NCBI GenBank assembly: GCA_030054015.1
Contig: JASGCR010000007.1
Location: 1 to 18,885 of the forward strand
DNA from: Candidatus Symbiobacter sp.
GTDB taxonomy: Bacteria; Pseudomonadota; Alphaproteobacteria; Elsterales; Elsteraceae
Length of the DNA: 18,885 nucleotides
Direction: 5' to 3'
The position numbers were made by a program, and so were the translations under genes. The notes beneath the pieces are model-generated. The model worked only from the letters and a program-made list of their open reading frames with translations, did no database searches and was not told the origin of the DNA. Positions 6,465 through 13,430 of the stretch are shown here, piece after piece; within the stretch, counting starts at the first letter, position 1, and every line of letters starts with the position of its first letter.

Positions 6465-6770
6465 ATGATAAATAAAATCTTTCCCGACAGCGAAGAACTT
6501 AAAAAATTCTGCCAGACCAATCACATCACCAAAATGAGCCTGTTTGGCGATGTGGTGCATGGCATCGATGCGCCCGACAGCGAGGTGGATGTTCTGGTGG
6601 AATTTGATCCTAAGCATATCCCGGATTTATTAAGTTTTGCCGGAATGCAATGCGAATTATCTGATATGCTCGGCGGGCGTGAGGTTAATTTGCGTACCAA
6701 AGGATTTCTAAGCAAATATGATCGGGACGAGGTTTTAGCCGAAGCGGAACCGATTTATGAAGCCGCATAA
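6465..6770 (+). CDS. mntA: MNT-domain antitoxin with altered catalytic motif (copy 3)
   Basis: 101 aa, nearly identical to copy 2 over the first 50 residues and with the same GDX10EXD (D29, E40, D42) in place of GSX10DXD. The C-terminal half differs more and ends YDRDEVLAEAEPIYEAA, closer to the fused first copy, so the three genes look like a mixed family shaped by duplication and perhaps conversion. The stop overlaps the HEPN start by 14 bases. Preservation of the reading frame and of the partner gene argues against simple decay despite the altered motif. The ATG at 6465 is preferred to the GTG at 6462 by spacing from AAGGAGG. Confidence 0.88.
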   Translation: MINKIFPDSEELKKFCQTNHITKMSLFGDVVHGIDAPDSEVDVLVEFDPKHIPDLLSFAGMQCELSDMLGGREVNLRTKGFLSKYDRDEVLAEAEPIYEAA

Positions 6771-7101
6771 TGATCAAATACGGCTGTCGCAAATGATCGA
6801 TTTTGCCGAAAAAAGTCAAAACTTCGCTAAAGGGAGGACGCGCGAAGATTTTGAGAATGATGCTATGTTCCGCTATGCTTTAATTTATATCATACAAACC
6901 CTAGGCGAAGCTGCATCGAAAATTTCTCGTGAAACGCGCGACAGCAACCAGCAAATACCATGGCGTAATATGACGGCCACGCGCAATATTTTGGTGCATG
7001 AGTTTGACGGGATTGACAACGATGTGGTCTGGCAAGTTATCGCCGATAAAATCCCTGAACTCCTCGTACAATTAAAACAGGTTAAGCTTAATGCAGAATA
7101 A
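6757..7101 (+). CDS. hepT: HepT-like HEPN ribonuclease toxin (copy 3)
   Basis: 114-aa HEPN/DUF86 protein. The helical core LGEAASKIS, the IPWRNM turn and the RNase motif R76-N-I-L-V-H81 are intact. The residue at the AMPylation position is F83 (HEFD), and no tyrosine follows nearby, unlike copy 2. The two toxins have diverged over most of their length but agree in having Phe there. The gene overlaps MNT copy 3 at its start (14 bases) and carA at its end (11 bases), so its translation may influence carA. Confidence 0.88.
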   Translation: MKPHNDQIRLSQMIDFAEKSQNFAKGRTREDFENDAMFRYALIYIIQTLGEAASKISRETRDSNQQIPWRNMTATRNILVHEFDGIDNDVVWQVIADKIPELLVQLKQVKLNAE

Positions 7102-8308
7102 AATGACCCAACGCGATGTTGCAGAAACCGTTCAATACGACGCCGCCCTCATCCTTGCCGATGGCACGGAGTTTCACGGGCAGGGATTTGGCCGGGTCGG
7201 TGCGGTGGTGGGCGAAGTGTGTTTCAACACCAGCCAGACTGGTTACCAGGAATCTCTGACCGACCCGTCTTATGATGGGCAGATTATTACCTTTACTTTT
7301 CCTCATATCGGCAATGTCGGGGTGAATCTTGAGGATGTCGAGATCAACCAAAACGGGGCAGGCCAGACTGGCGCGCGTGGCCTGATTGTGCGCAATATCC
7401 CGACCGAGCCCTCCAATTGGCGGAGTGTCAGTACCTTCACCAATTGGTGTGAACGTATGGGTTTGGTGGGGATTGCTGGGCTGGACACACGCAAACTCAC
7501 CCGCCGCATCCGCGATATGGGCGCGCCGAATGGGGTGCTGATTTATGCTGGGCGCGGCAAAACCCCAGACACCGCACGTGGTTTGGCGATGGCCCAGGGC
7601 TGGCCGGGCTTGGATGGTCTCGATTTGGCTAAAGAAATTGCCACAAAAACCCAATATCACTGGACAGATGGCCCCTGGCATCCGACGGCGACCGGCAGTT
7701 ACCGTCATTTTGAACCCCCCACGGGTAAAAACCAGGGCAAAAAATTCCGCGTCGTGACGATTGATTATGGCATTAAACAAAATATCCTGCGCAATTTGGT
7801 GGCGGTGGGCTGCGATGTCACGGTGTTGCCCGCGACGGCGACGGCTTCCGATGTGATGGCTTGTGCGCCCGATGGCGTCTTTATCCCCAACGGGCCGGGC
7901 GATCCGGCCGCCACCGGTTTATATGCTGTGCCGATGTTGCGCGATGTGTTGCAAAACCGCACTTTGCCGATTTTTGGCATTTGTTTGGGGCATCAATTGC
8001 TGGCCTTGGCGGTGGGAGGGAAAACCCAGAAAATGGCGTTGGGGCATCGCGGTGCCAACCATCCGGTAAAGAATCTGCTGAATGGCCGCGTCGAAATCAC
8101 CAGTCAGAATCATGGGTTTGCGGTATTGGCGGACTCGTTGCCCCCTGATCGGGTGGAACTTACCCATATTTCGTTGTTTGATGGCTCGGTTGAAGGGTTC
8201 CGGCTGCGCGATCAACCGGTGTTTGCCGTGCAATATCATCCCGAATCGTCCCCTGGCCCGCATGATTCGGGGTATCTTTTCCAGCAATTTGCGAATTTAA
8301 TGAAATAA
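7091..8308 (+). CDS. carA: Carbamoyl-phosphate synthase small subunit
   Basis: Glutaminase subunit of carbamoyl-phosphate synthase. It releases ammonia from glutamine for the large subunit CarB, feeding arginine and pyrimidine synthesis. The N-terminal CarA domain is marked by FNTSQTGYQESLTDPSY and GLIVRNIP. The class I amidotransferase domain has the nucleophile in GICLGHQ (C298) and the partners in YHPESSPGP (H383, E385). 405 aa is within the usual range. The first ATG lies inside the end of the HEPN gene. An alternative ATG at 7103 starts just after that gene's stop, and neither has a strong ribosome-binding site. carB is not in this window. carA stands apart from its neighbours in function, a housekeeping gene flanked by accessory DNA. 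Confidence 0.96.
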   Translation: MQNKMTQRDVAETVQYDAALILADGTEFHGQGFGRVGAVVGEVCFNTSQTGYQESLTDPSYDGQIITFTFPHIGNVGVNLEDVEINQNGAGQTGARGLIVRNIPTEPSNWRSVSTFTNWCERMGLVGIAGLDTRKLTRRIRDMGAPNGVLIYAGRGKTPDTARGLAMAQGWPGLDGLDLAKEIATKTQYHWTDGPWHPTATGSYRHFEPPTGKNQGKKFRVVTIDYGIKQNILRNLVAVGCDVTVLPATATASDVMACAPDGVFIPNGPGDPAATGLYAVPMLRDVLQNRTLPIFGICLGHQLLALAVGGKTQKMALGHRGANHPVKNLLNGRVEITSQNHGFAVLADSLPPDRVELTHISLFDGSVEGFRLRDQPVFAVQYHPESSPGPHDSGYLFQQFANLMK

Positions 8309-8371
8309 CATGCGTTATTCAGGTGGATCGACGCGTCCATAAAAAAAATTGCGTGGCGTGAAAAAAATTTC

Positions 8372-8400
8372 TTGCTATTGCAATTCCAAGGTTTTAACCT
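8372..8400 (+). promoter_or_regulatory. Candidate promoter of the regulator gene
   Basis: TTGCTA (8372-8377) and TAACCT (8395-8400) are 17 bp apart. A small palindrome AGGTT-TT-AACCT (8389-8400) covers the -10 position and could be a repressor site. This is a motif-level guess in the only sizeable gap between carA and the regulator. Confidence 0.3.
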
Positions 8401-8414
8401 ACCCTTAATAAGCA

Positions 8415-8432
8415 TACGGGAATTGACCCGTA
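8415..8432 (+). promoter_or_regulatory. Candidate operator, inverted repeat
   Basis: TACGGG-AATTGA-CCCGTA has perfect 6-bp arms and lies just upstream of the ribosome-binding site of the SorC-type gene. SorC-family regulators often control their own operon, so this is a reasonable operator candidate. Confidence 0.4.
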
Positions 8433-8450
8433 ACAATTAAGGATAAGGGA

Positions 8451-9446
8451 ATGAAGCGTCACGCCACCGCCAATTTGCTTGAGGATGAGCGCAGCCAGGC
8501 GACCCGCGCCACGTGGCTGCATTTTGCCGGTGGTCTGACCCAGGCGGATGTGGCCGACCGCCTGGGCATCACCAGCCTCAAAGCCCATCGCCTGATCGCC
8601 AGCGCGGCGCGTGAGGGGTTGGTGCATTTCTTTATTGATGGGCCGGTGGCGGAATGTGTTCAACTGGAAACCCAAATTTCGGAACAATTTCGCCTGAAAT
8701 ATTGTGAAGTCAGCCCATCGCTGGACGAACCGGGCTTGCCACTTGTCTCTATCGGCAAAGTGGCGGCGCAATATATGCGGCGGTTGCTGCAACAGGACGC
8801 GCCGCAAATTATTGGTATTGGTCATGGGCGGACTTTGGCGGCCTGTGTCGATCACTTGCCGCGCACCCCGGCGGATCAGGTCAAATTCGTATCGTTGTTG
8901 GGGGGGCTGACGCGGAAATTTTCGGCCAATCCGCATGATGTGATCCACCGTCTGGCCGAACGCACCCAGGCCGAGGCCTATATGATGCCGGTGCCGTTTA
9001 TTGCCAATTCGATCAGTGACCGTGCCATTTTCCTGGCCCAACGTGGCCTGGCCGAGGTGTTTGACCTCGCCCACCAAGCCAGCCTGTTATTGGTCGGCAT
9101 TGGCACGGTACGCGCCGAGGCATCCTTGGTCGCAACCAGCATGATTGACGGCTCCGAACTGGATACGGTCAAGGCCCAGGGCGGGGTGGGAGAAATTTTG
9201 GGGCATTTCTTTGACAAAGATGGCGGGCGCATACGCTGTGACACCAGCGAGCGCATTGTCACTTTGCCTTACGAGGTGCTTCGTGACCGCAAGATTATTG
9301 CCATCGCCGGCGGCCTTGCCAAAGTCGATGCAATTTTATCCGTGTTGCGCTCTGGGTTGTTGCACGGATTGATTACCGACGAACTTACCGCAATGAACAT
9401 CATGGAAAAAAGCCTGGTACGCCCAAACCTGGCACACCAAGCCTAA
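8451..9446 (+). CDS. SorC/DeoR-type sugar-responsive transcriptional regulator
   Basis: The 331-aa protein has an N-terminal helix-turn-helix (about 28-58, LTQADVADRLGITSLKAHRLIASA) and a long effector-binding domain of the SorC type, recognisable by IGIGHGRTL, VKFVSLLGG, LLVGIGTV and the late IIAIAGGLAKVDAIL. In this family the effector is usually a phosphorylated sugar or polyol made by the kinase of the same operon. That fits the FGGY kinase encoded 6.5 kb downstream. EryD, the erythritol regulator of Brucella and rhizobia, is one member, and an EryD-like role is possible but not shown. The ATG follows AAGGATAAGG. The solute-binding protein gene starts 24 bases after its stop. Confidence 0.88.
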   Translation: MKRHATANLLEDERSQATRATWLHFAGGLTQADVADRLGITSLKAHRLIASAAREGLVHFFIDGPVAECVQLETQISEQFRLKYCEVSPSLDEPGLPLVSIGKVAAQYMRRLLQQDAPQIIGIGHGRTLAACVDHLPRTPADQVKFVSLLGGLTRKFSANPHDVIHRLAERTQAEAYMMPVPFIANSISDRAIFLAQRGLAEVFDLAHQASLLLVGIGTVRAEASLVATSMIDGSELDTVKAQGGVGEILGHFFDKDGGRIRCDTSERIVTLPYEVLRDRKIIAIAGGLAKVDAILSVLRSGLLHGLITDELTAMNIMEKSLVRPNLAHQA

Positions 9447-9470
9447 CCCCATGATTGATGGAGGAAAATA

Positions 9471-10910
9471 ATGTCACAAGATATGAAAGATTGGTTCAAA
9501 GCCTATGCCGAACGCCGTATCAGCCGCCGTGAATTATTGGAAAAATCGGCGAAATTGGGTCTGGCCGCAGGTACCTTCAGCACTTTGCTGAACCACGCCA
9601 CCACAACGGCCTTGGCGGCCGATTTTAATTGGCAAGCCTATAAAGGCAAAACCTTGAAACTTTTGCTGAACAAGCATCCCTACGCCGATGCCATGATTGC
9701 CGATTTGGATAATTTCAAGAAATTGACCGGCATGAATGTCACTTATGACATCTTCCCCGAAGATGTGTATTTCGACAAAGTGGTGGCGGCATTGTCCTCG
9801 AAATCCTCGCAATATGATGCGTTCATGACCGGGGCCTATATGACATGGAGTTATGGGCCATCGGGCTGGGTTACTGACCTCAACGAATATCTCAAAGACC
9901 CGAAAAAAACCGCGCCCAATTATAATTGGAATGATGTGTTGCCGGGGCTTCGGGCGTCGACTTCGTGGAATGGGGTGCCGGGGGCGGAATTGGGCTCGTC
10001 CGATGCCAAGCAATGGTGCATTCCTTGGGGGTACGAGTTGAACAGCATCACCTATAACAAGAATATGCTGGCCAAGGCGGGAGTCAAACCGCCCCAGAAT
10101 CTGCCGGATTTGGTCGATAAAGCCGCCATGCTGACCAAAAAATTGGGCGGTCCCTATGGGATTGGGGTGCGCGGGTCACGCTCATGGGCGACCATCCATC
10201 CGGGCTTTCTGTCGGGATATGCCAATTATGGGCAAAAAGATTTCAACGTGTCGGGCGGCAAGTTAAAGGCCGCCATGAACACCAAGGAATCAAAGGAATT
10301 CCACAAATTATGGGTCAAAATGATCCAGGAATCCGGCCCGAAAAATTGGTCAACCTATACCTGGTACCAGGTCGGCACCGATTTGGGGGCTGGGGCCTCG
10401 GCGATGATTTTTGACGCCGATATTCTGGGCTATTTCATGAATGGCGGCGACAACAAAGAGCGAGGCAATCTCGCCTTTACCGCCTTTGCCGCCAACCCTG
10501 CGGCCAAAAACCCGACTCCCAATGTTTGGATTTGGTCTTTGGCGATGTCGAATTTCTCGACCCAAAAAGACGCGGCTTGGTATTTCATGCAGTGGGCTTC
10601 GTCGCAAGAACATGATTTGTTCGGGGCGCGGAAAATGGACTTTGTCAATCCGGTGCGGCAATCGGTGTGGAAAGACAATGAATTCCGGACGCGGATTGAC
10701 AAATCTTATTCGGGCTATTTGGCGCAGCATGATGCCTCGGCTCCCCATGCCAAGATTTACTTTACGCCGCAACCTTTGTTCAGCGATCTGACCACCCAAT
10801 GGGCGGAAACCTTGCAGAACATGGTCGCCAAGCAAGTACCGGTTGAGGAGGGGTTGGACAAACTCGCCGCCAACATCGACAAGCAATTGAAGGATGCTGG
10901 TTTGGCGTAG
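9471..10910 (+). CDS. ABC transporter solute-binding protein, Tat-exported
   Basis: The 479-aa periplasmic binding protein of a sugar or polyol importer (family 1 solute-binding proteins). The N-terminus has a twin-arginine signal, SRRELLEKSAKLGLAAG (R19, R20), with a probable cleavage site after ALA at 47-49, so the protein is exported folded. The mature part has the expected features: VTYDIFPEDVYFDKVVAALSS, a Trp/Tyr-rich segment (AYMTWSYGPSGW) and IPWGYELNSITYNKNML. GGAGG precedes the ATG. Its permeases lie 716 bp further on, beyond a block of repeats, whereas the other transporter genes are tightly packed. The ligand cannot be read from the sequence; a polyol is likely given the gene set. 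Confidence 0.92.
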   Translation: MSQDMKDWFKAYAERRISRRELLEKSAKLGLAAGTFSTLLNHATTTALAADFNWQAYKGKTLKLLLNKHPYADAMIADLDNFKKLTGMNVTYDIFPEDVYFDKVVAALSSKSSQYDAFMTGAYMTWSYGPSGWVTDLNEYLKDPKKTAPNYNWNDVLPGLRASTSWNGVPGAELGSSDAKQWCIPWGYELNSITYNKNMLAKAGVKPPQNLPDLVDKAAMLTKKLGGPYGIGVRGSRSWATIHPGFLSGYANYGQKDFNVSGGKLKAAMNTKESKEFHKLWVKMIQESGPKNWSTYTWYQVGTDLGAGASAMIFDADILGYFMNGGDNKERGNLAFTAFAANPAAKNPTPNVWIWSLAMSNFSTQKDAAWYFMQWASSQEHDLFGARKMDFVNPVRQSVWKDNEFRTRIDKSYSGYLAQHDASAPHAKIYFTPQPLFSDLTTQWAETLQNMVAKQVPVEEGLDKLAANIDKQLKDAGLA

Positions 10911-10942
10911 GCGGTGCTTTTTGGTGTGCGTCACATGACTCG

Positions 10943-11114
10943 CCGCGCACCCTAAAGTGCGTCAAAAAGAGAGCGTCATTACCCACCGCGCACCCTAAAG
11001 TGCATCAAAAAGAGAGCGTCATTACCTACCGCGCTCCCTAAAGTGCGTCAAAAAGAGAGCGTCATTACCCACCGCGCTCCCTAAAGTGCGTCAAAAAGAG
11101 AGCGTCATTACCCA
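10943..11114. repeat. Four tandem copies of a 43-bp repeat
   Basis: Units start at 10943, 10986, 11029 and 11072, are contiguous and differ at only a few positions. Each contains CGCAC(or CGCTC)-CCTAAA-GTGCG, a run AAAAAGAGAGCG and CGTCATTACC. CGTCATTACCC is complementary to GGGTAATGACG at 11191-11201, so each unit could pair with the downstream arm. There are no spacers, so it is not a CRISPR array. Confidence 0.95.
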
Positions 11115-11201
11115 CCAGACTGCAAGCGGGAATCCGCTTGCAGTCTGAGTTGGGTAATCCCCCAGGAGTATTGTGGAAATAATCCTCCTGGGGTAATGAC
11201 G
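11103..11201. repeat. Nested hairpins bounded by CGTCATTACCC arms
   Basis: The outer arms are CGTCATTACCC (11103-11113) and GGGTAATGACG (11191-11201). Inside are a perfect 14-bp hairpin, CAGACTGCAAGCGG-GAAT and complement (11116-11147), and a 13-bp hairpin with one mismatch and loop GTGGAAAT (11160-11193). The second has the same loop and nearly the same stem as the hairpin at 18710-18767. It may weaken or end transcription from the binding-protein gene. Confidence 0.85.
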
Positions 11202-11224
11202 TTCCTCGTTTAGGACAAATTAAA

Positions 11225-11292
11225 ACCTTCCCTAAGGAAAGTCCGAACAAGTCTAGTTTTACCCCCACCTTCTAAAGGAAAGTCTGAACAAG
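11225..11292. repeat. Two copies of the CCTTC..GGAAAGTCTGAA palindromic repeat
   Basis: ACCTTCCCTAAGGAAAGTCC (11225-11244) and CCTTCTAAAGGAAAGTCTG (11268-11286) are variants of the repeat seen at 50-62/195-208, 11561-11592 and 18811-18842. The AGTCTAGTTTTACCCCC stretch between them also matches 211-227. Confidence 0.7.
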
Positions 11293-11304
11293 TGCCAAAA
11301 ATTC

Positions 11305-11545
11305 CCTCCATTCCCGCCGCACATTTATGTGCGGCGGAGCCTGTCCCCCGCCAATGTCGTAAGACATTGGTTGGGGGAAAACCAGACGGGGGGTTAAAGG
11401 GGGGCGTAAGCCCCCCTTATAAAGATTCCGCATTACTTTTTGATAGAAAAGGATATGCGGATTTATTTATGTGGTGGGCTTACGCCCCCCACACCCCCCG
11501 ACTGGGTTCCCAGCCGCGCCTAAGTAGGCGCGGCGGGAATGGAGG
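11305..11545. repeat. 241-bp nested inverted-repeat element
   Basis: Terminal 16-bp inverted repeats CCTCCATTCCCGCCGC (11305-11320) and complement (11530-11545) enclose a second inverted pair, 11385-11410 against 11479-11502. Local hairpins lie at 11314-11337, 11351-11370 and 11399-11416 (GGGGGGC-GTAA-GCCCCCC). No convincing ORF or target duplication was seen. It could be a MITE or a large structured repeat. Confidence 0.8.
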
Positions 11546-11560
11546 CGGTTAGTGACTTAA

Positions 11561-11592
11561 TCAGACCTTCCCTAAGGAAACACCGAACACGT
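11561..11592. repeat. Copy of the CCTTCCCTAAGG repeat before the permease gene
   Basis: TCAGACCTTCCCTAAGGAAA matches the left part of the repeat elsewhere in the window. It lies just upstream of the permease gene and supplies an AAGGA that could serve a GTG start at 11591. Confidence 0.7.
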
Positions 11593-11626
11593 GCGGCAAG
11601 GTGCCGCCAAAATCTTTGGAAAATTC

Positions 11627-12550
11627 ATGCCGCGTCTCGACACCTCACCCCAAACCCGCCAACGCCCGCCAATTATGCAACGGGCCTTGCCGTATTTTCT
11701 AAGCCTGCCGGCATTGATGGTGTGTATCGGGATTTTGGTGCCGTTTTTCATTGCCGTGTCCTATTCGCTGATGCGGTATCGCCTGAATTTGCCGCACTTA
11801 AAAGGGTTTAATTGGTTTGCCAATTATCTCGATTTTGCGACCGACGCGGCTTTTTGGCACACATTATGGGTCAGTTTGGTTTATGCTGTGTTGTCGGTGG
11901 GGTTTGAATTATTGCTGGGACTGGGCATTGCCTTGTTGTTGCAAAAACCCACGCGCATGAATAATTTTGTCTCGATTATTTTGTTGTTGCCGCTTATGAC
12001 CGCGCCGGCATTGGCGGCGTTGATGTGGAAACTCATGACCAATCCCAATTTTGGGATTCTAAGTTATTTGGTTTCTTTGCTGGGATTTACCGATTTCAAA
12101 TGGGCATCTGACCCCAGCAGCGCGTTATTTACGGTGTTGCTGGTGGATATTTGGGTCTATACCCCGTTTATCATGATTTTGTTGCTGGCGGGGTTGCGGG
12201 CCTTGCCGAAGCAACCGTTTGAAGCCTCGGCCCTGGATAATGTACCGGCCAGTTTCGTGTTTTTCCGCATTACTTTGCCGATGCTGATGCCCTATATCAT
12301 TACCGCGACCTTGTTCCGCTTGCTCGATTCGATACAGCAATTTGACATTATCTATGCCATGACCCAGGGCGGGCCGGGCAATAGTTTGGTGGTGTTCCAG
12401 GTGCAAGCCTATCTCGAATTTTTCCAATATACCAATGTCGGGCGGTCGGCGGCATTGATGGTGATTTTATGGGCGATCACTTACGGCCTGTCGCATCTGT
12501 TCATCAAACAATGGCTGCGTCTGCGTGAGCGGGCGAGCGGCTTGGCCTAA
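11627..12550 (+). CDS. ABC transporter permease, first subunit
   Basis: Inner-membrane permease of the MalF/UgpA type with about six hydrophobic helices, for example at MVCIGILVPFFIAVSYSL, LWVSLVYAVLSVGFELLLGL and IILLLPLMTAPALAALMW. The cytoplasmic EAA loop that touches the ATPases is EASALDNVPASFVFFRITLPMLMP. From the ATG at 11627 it is 307 aa. The frame is open back to a GTG at 11591 (319 aa), and a further ATG lies at 11675, so the start is uncertain; none has a strong ribosome-binding site. The second permease follows after 21 bases. The gene is cut off from the binding-protein gene by the repeat block and may depend on read-through or an unseen promoter. Confidence 0.92.
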   Translation: MPRLDTSPQTRQRPPIMQRALPYFLSLPALMVCIGILVPFFIAVSYSLMRYRLNLPHLKGFNWFANYLDFATDAAFWHTLWVSLVYAVLSVGFELLLGLGIALLLQKPTRMNNFVSIILLLPLMTAPALAALMWKLMTNPNFGILSYLVSLLGFTDFKWASDPSSALFTVLLVDIWVYTPFIMILLLAGLRALPKQPFEASALDNVPASFVFFRITLPMLMPYIITATLFRLLDSIQQFDIIYAMTQGGPGNSLVVFQVQAYLEFFQYTNVGRSAALMVILWAITYGLSHLFIKQWLRLRERASGLA

Positions 12551-12571
12551 AGCATAAAGGGGGACAATCTC

Positions 12572-13429
12572 ATGGGGGGTGGCGCGATTTTGCGATATAG
12601 CTTGCACCGGCTGGCGATTTTGCTGGTGGTGGTGTTCTTTCTGTTCCCGATTTTTTGGATTGCCTTGATGTCGTTGCAAACCAACGAGAGCATCTTGCGC
12701 ATTCCGCCCAGCATGGTCTTCACGCCCATTTTCGATAATTACCAAGCCCTGATCACCGGCAAATTGATCACCCAGGCGGGGTCGTTGGATTTGCCCTTTA
12801 TGAAAAACCTGTTTAACTCGTTTTTTCTGTCGGCAGCGTCGGTCGCGGTGGCCTTGATTTTGGGGGTGCCGGCGGCTTATGCCTTTGCGCGGTTCAAATT
12901 TCGTTTGGGCGAGAATATTGCCTTTACTTTATTGTCGTTTCGTTTTGCCCCGCCATTATTGGTGTTGTTGCCCTTGTCGCTGATTTACCAAACGATTGGT
13001 CTCGATAACAGCTATGTTGGGTTGATTTGGGTGTATCAACTGATTTGCCTGCCCCTGATATTGTGGGTGGTGCGCAGTTATTTCGAGGATATTAGCCCCG
13101 AAATCGAACATGCTTATCGCATTGCCGGTCATAATTGGGGGCAAAGTTTCCTCCGCATTGCCATACCCTTGGCGCGGCCGGGGATTGCGGCGGCGGGCTT
13201 GCTGGCCTTTATCTTTGCCTGGAATAATTTTGTCTTTGCCTTGATCTTGGCCTCGGCGGACAAGCAACCAGTGACGGTGGGGGCCTTGGCCTTTGTCACC
13301 GCATCGGGCATTCAATATGGGCAAATTGCGGCGGCGATTATTTTATCGATTTTGCCGACTTTGCTCTTGGCCTTGTATGCCCAGCGTTATTTGGTCGAAG
13401 GCCTGTCGCTGGGGGCGGTGAAAGGATAG
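12572..13429 (+). CDS. ABC transporter permease, second subunit
   Basis: 285-aa inner-membrane permease of the MalG/UgpE type, partner of the preceding permease. It has six predicted helices (among them LAILLVVVFFLFPIFWIALM, FFLSAASVAVALILGVPAAY and IAAAIILSILPTLLLALY). The EAA-type loop is EIEHAYRIAGHNWGQSFLRIAIPLARPG. AAAGGGGG before the ATG serves as ribosome-binding site. The first ATPase gene starts one base after its stop. The AAAGCATAA(A)GGGGG sequence in front also precedes the second ATPase gene, which may reflect duplicated initiation regions. Confidence 0.94.
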   Translation: MGGGAILRYSLHRLAILLVVVFFLFPIFWIALMSLQTNESILRIPPSMVFTPIFDNYQALITGKLITQAGSLDLPFMKNLFNSFFLSAASVAVALILGVPAAYAFARFKFRLGENIAFTLLSFRFAPPLLVLLPLSLIYQTIGLDNSYVGLIWVYQLICLPLILWVVRSYFEDISPEIEHAYRIAGHNWGQSFLRIAIPLARPGIAAAGLLAFIFAWNNFVFALILASADKQPVTVGALAFVTASGIQYGQIAAAIILSILPTLLLALYAQRYLVEGLSLGAVKG

Positions 13430-13430
13430 C

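Noticed and set aside
7088..7780. 230-codon frame on the minus strand
   Set aside because: It lies wholly inside carA, whose family identity is certain, and resembles no known protein; a shadow frame of GC-rich coding DNA.
8304..8319. AATAAC-ATGC-GTTATT hairpin at the carA stop as a terminator
   Set aside because: Only a 6-bp AT-rich stem and no T-tract follows; too weak to call.
10943..11114. Possible CRISPR array
   Set aside because: The 43-bp units are contiguous with no unique spacers and there are no cas genes.
11292..11811. 86- and 90-codon plus-strand frames in and after the repeat block
   Set aside because: The first runs through the nested inverted repeats, the second overlaps the permease gene in another frame; neither shows family features.
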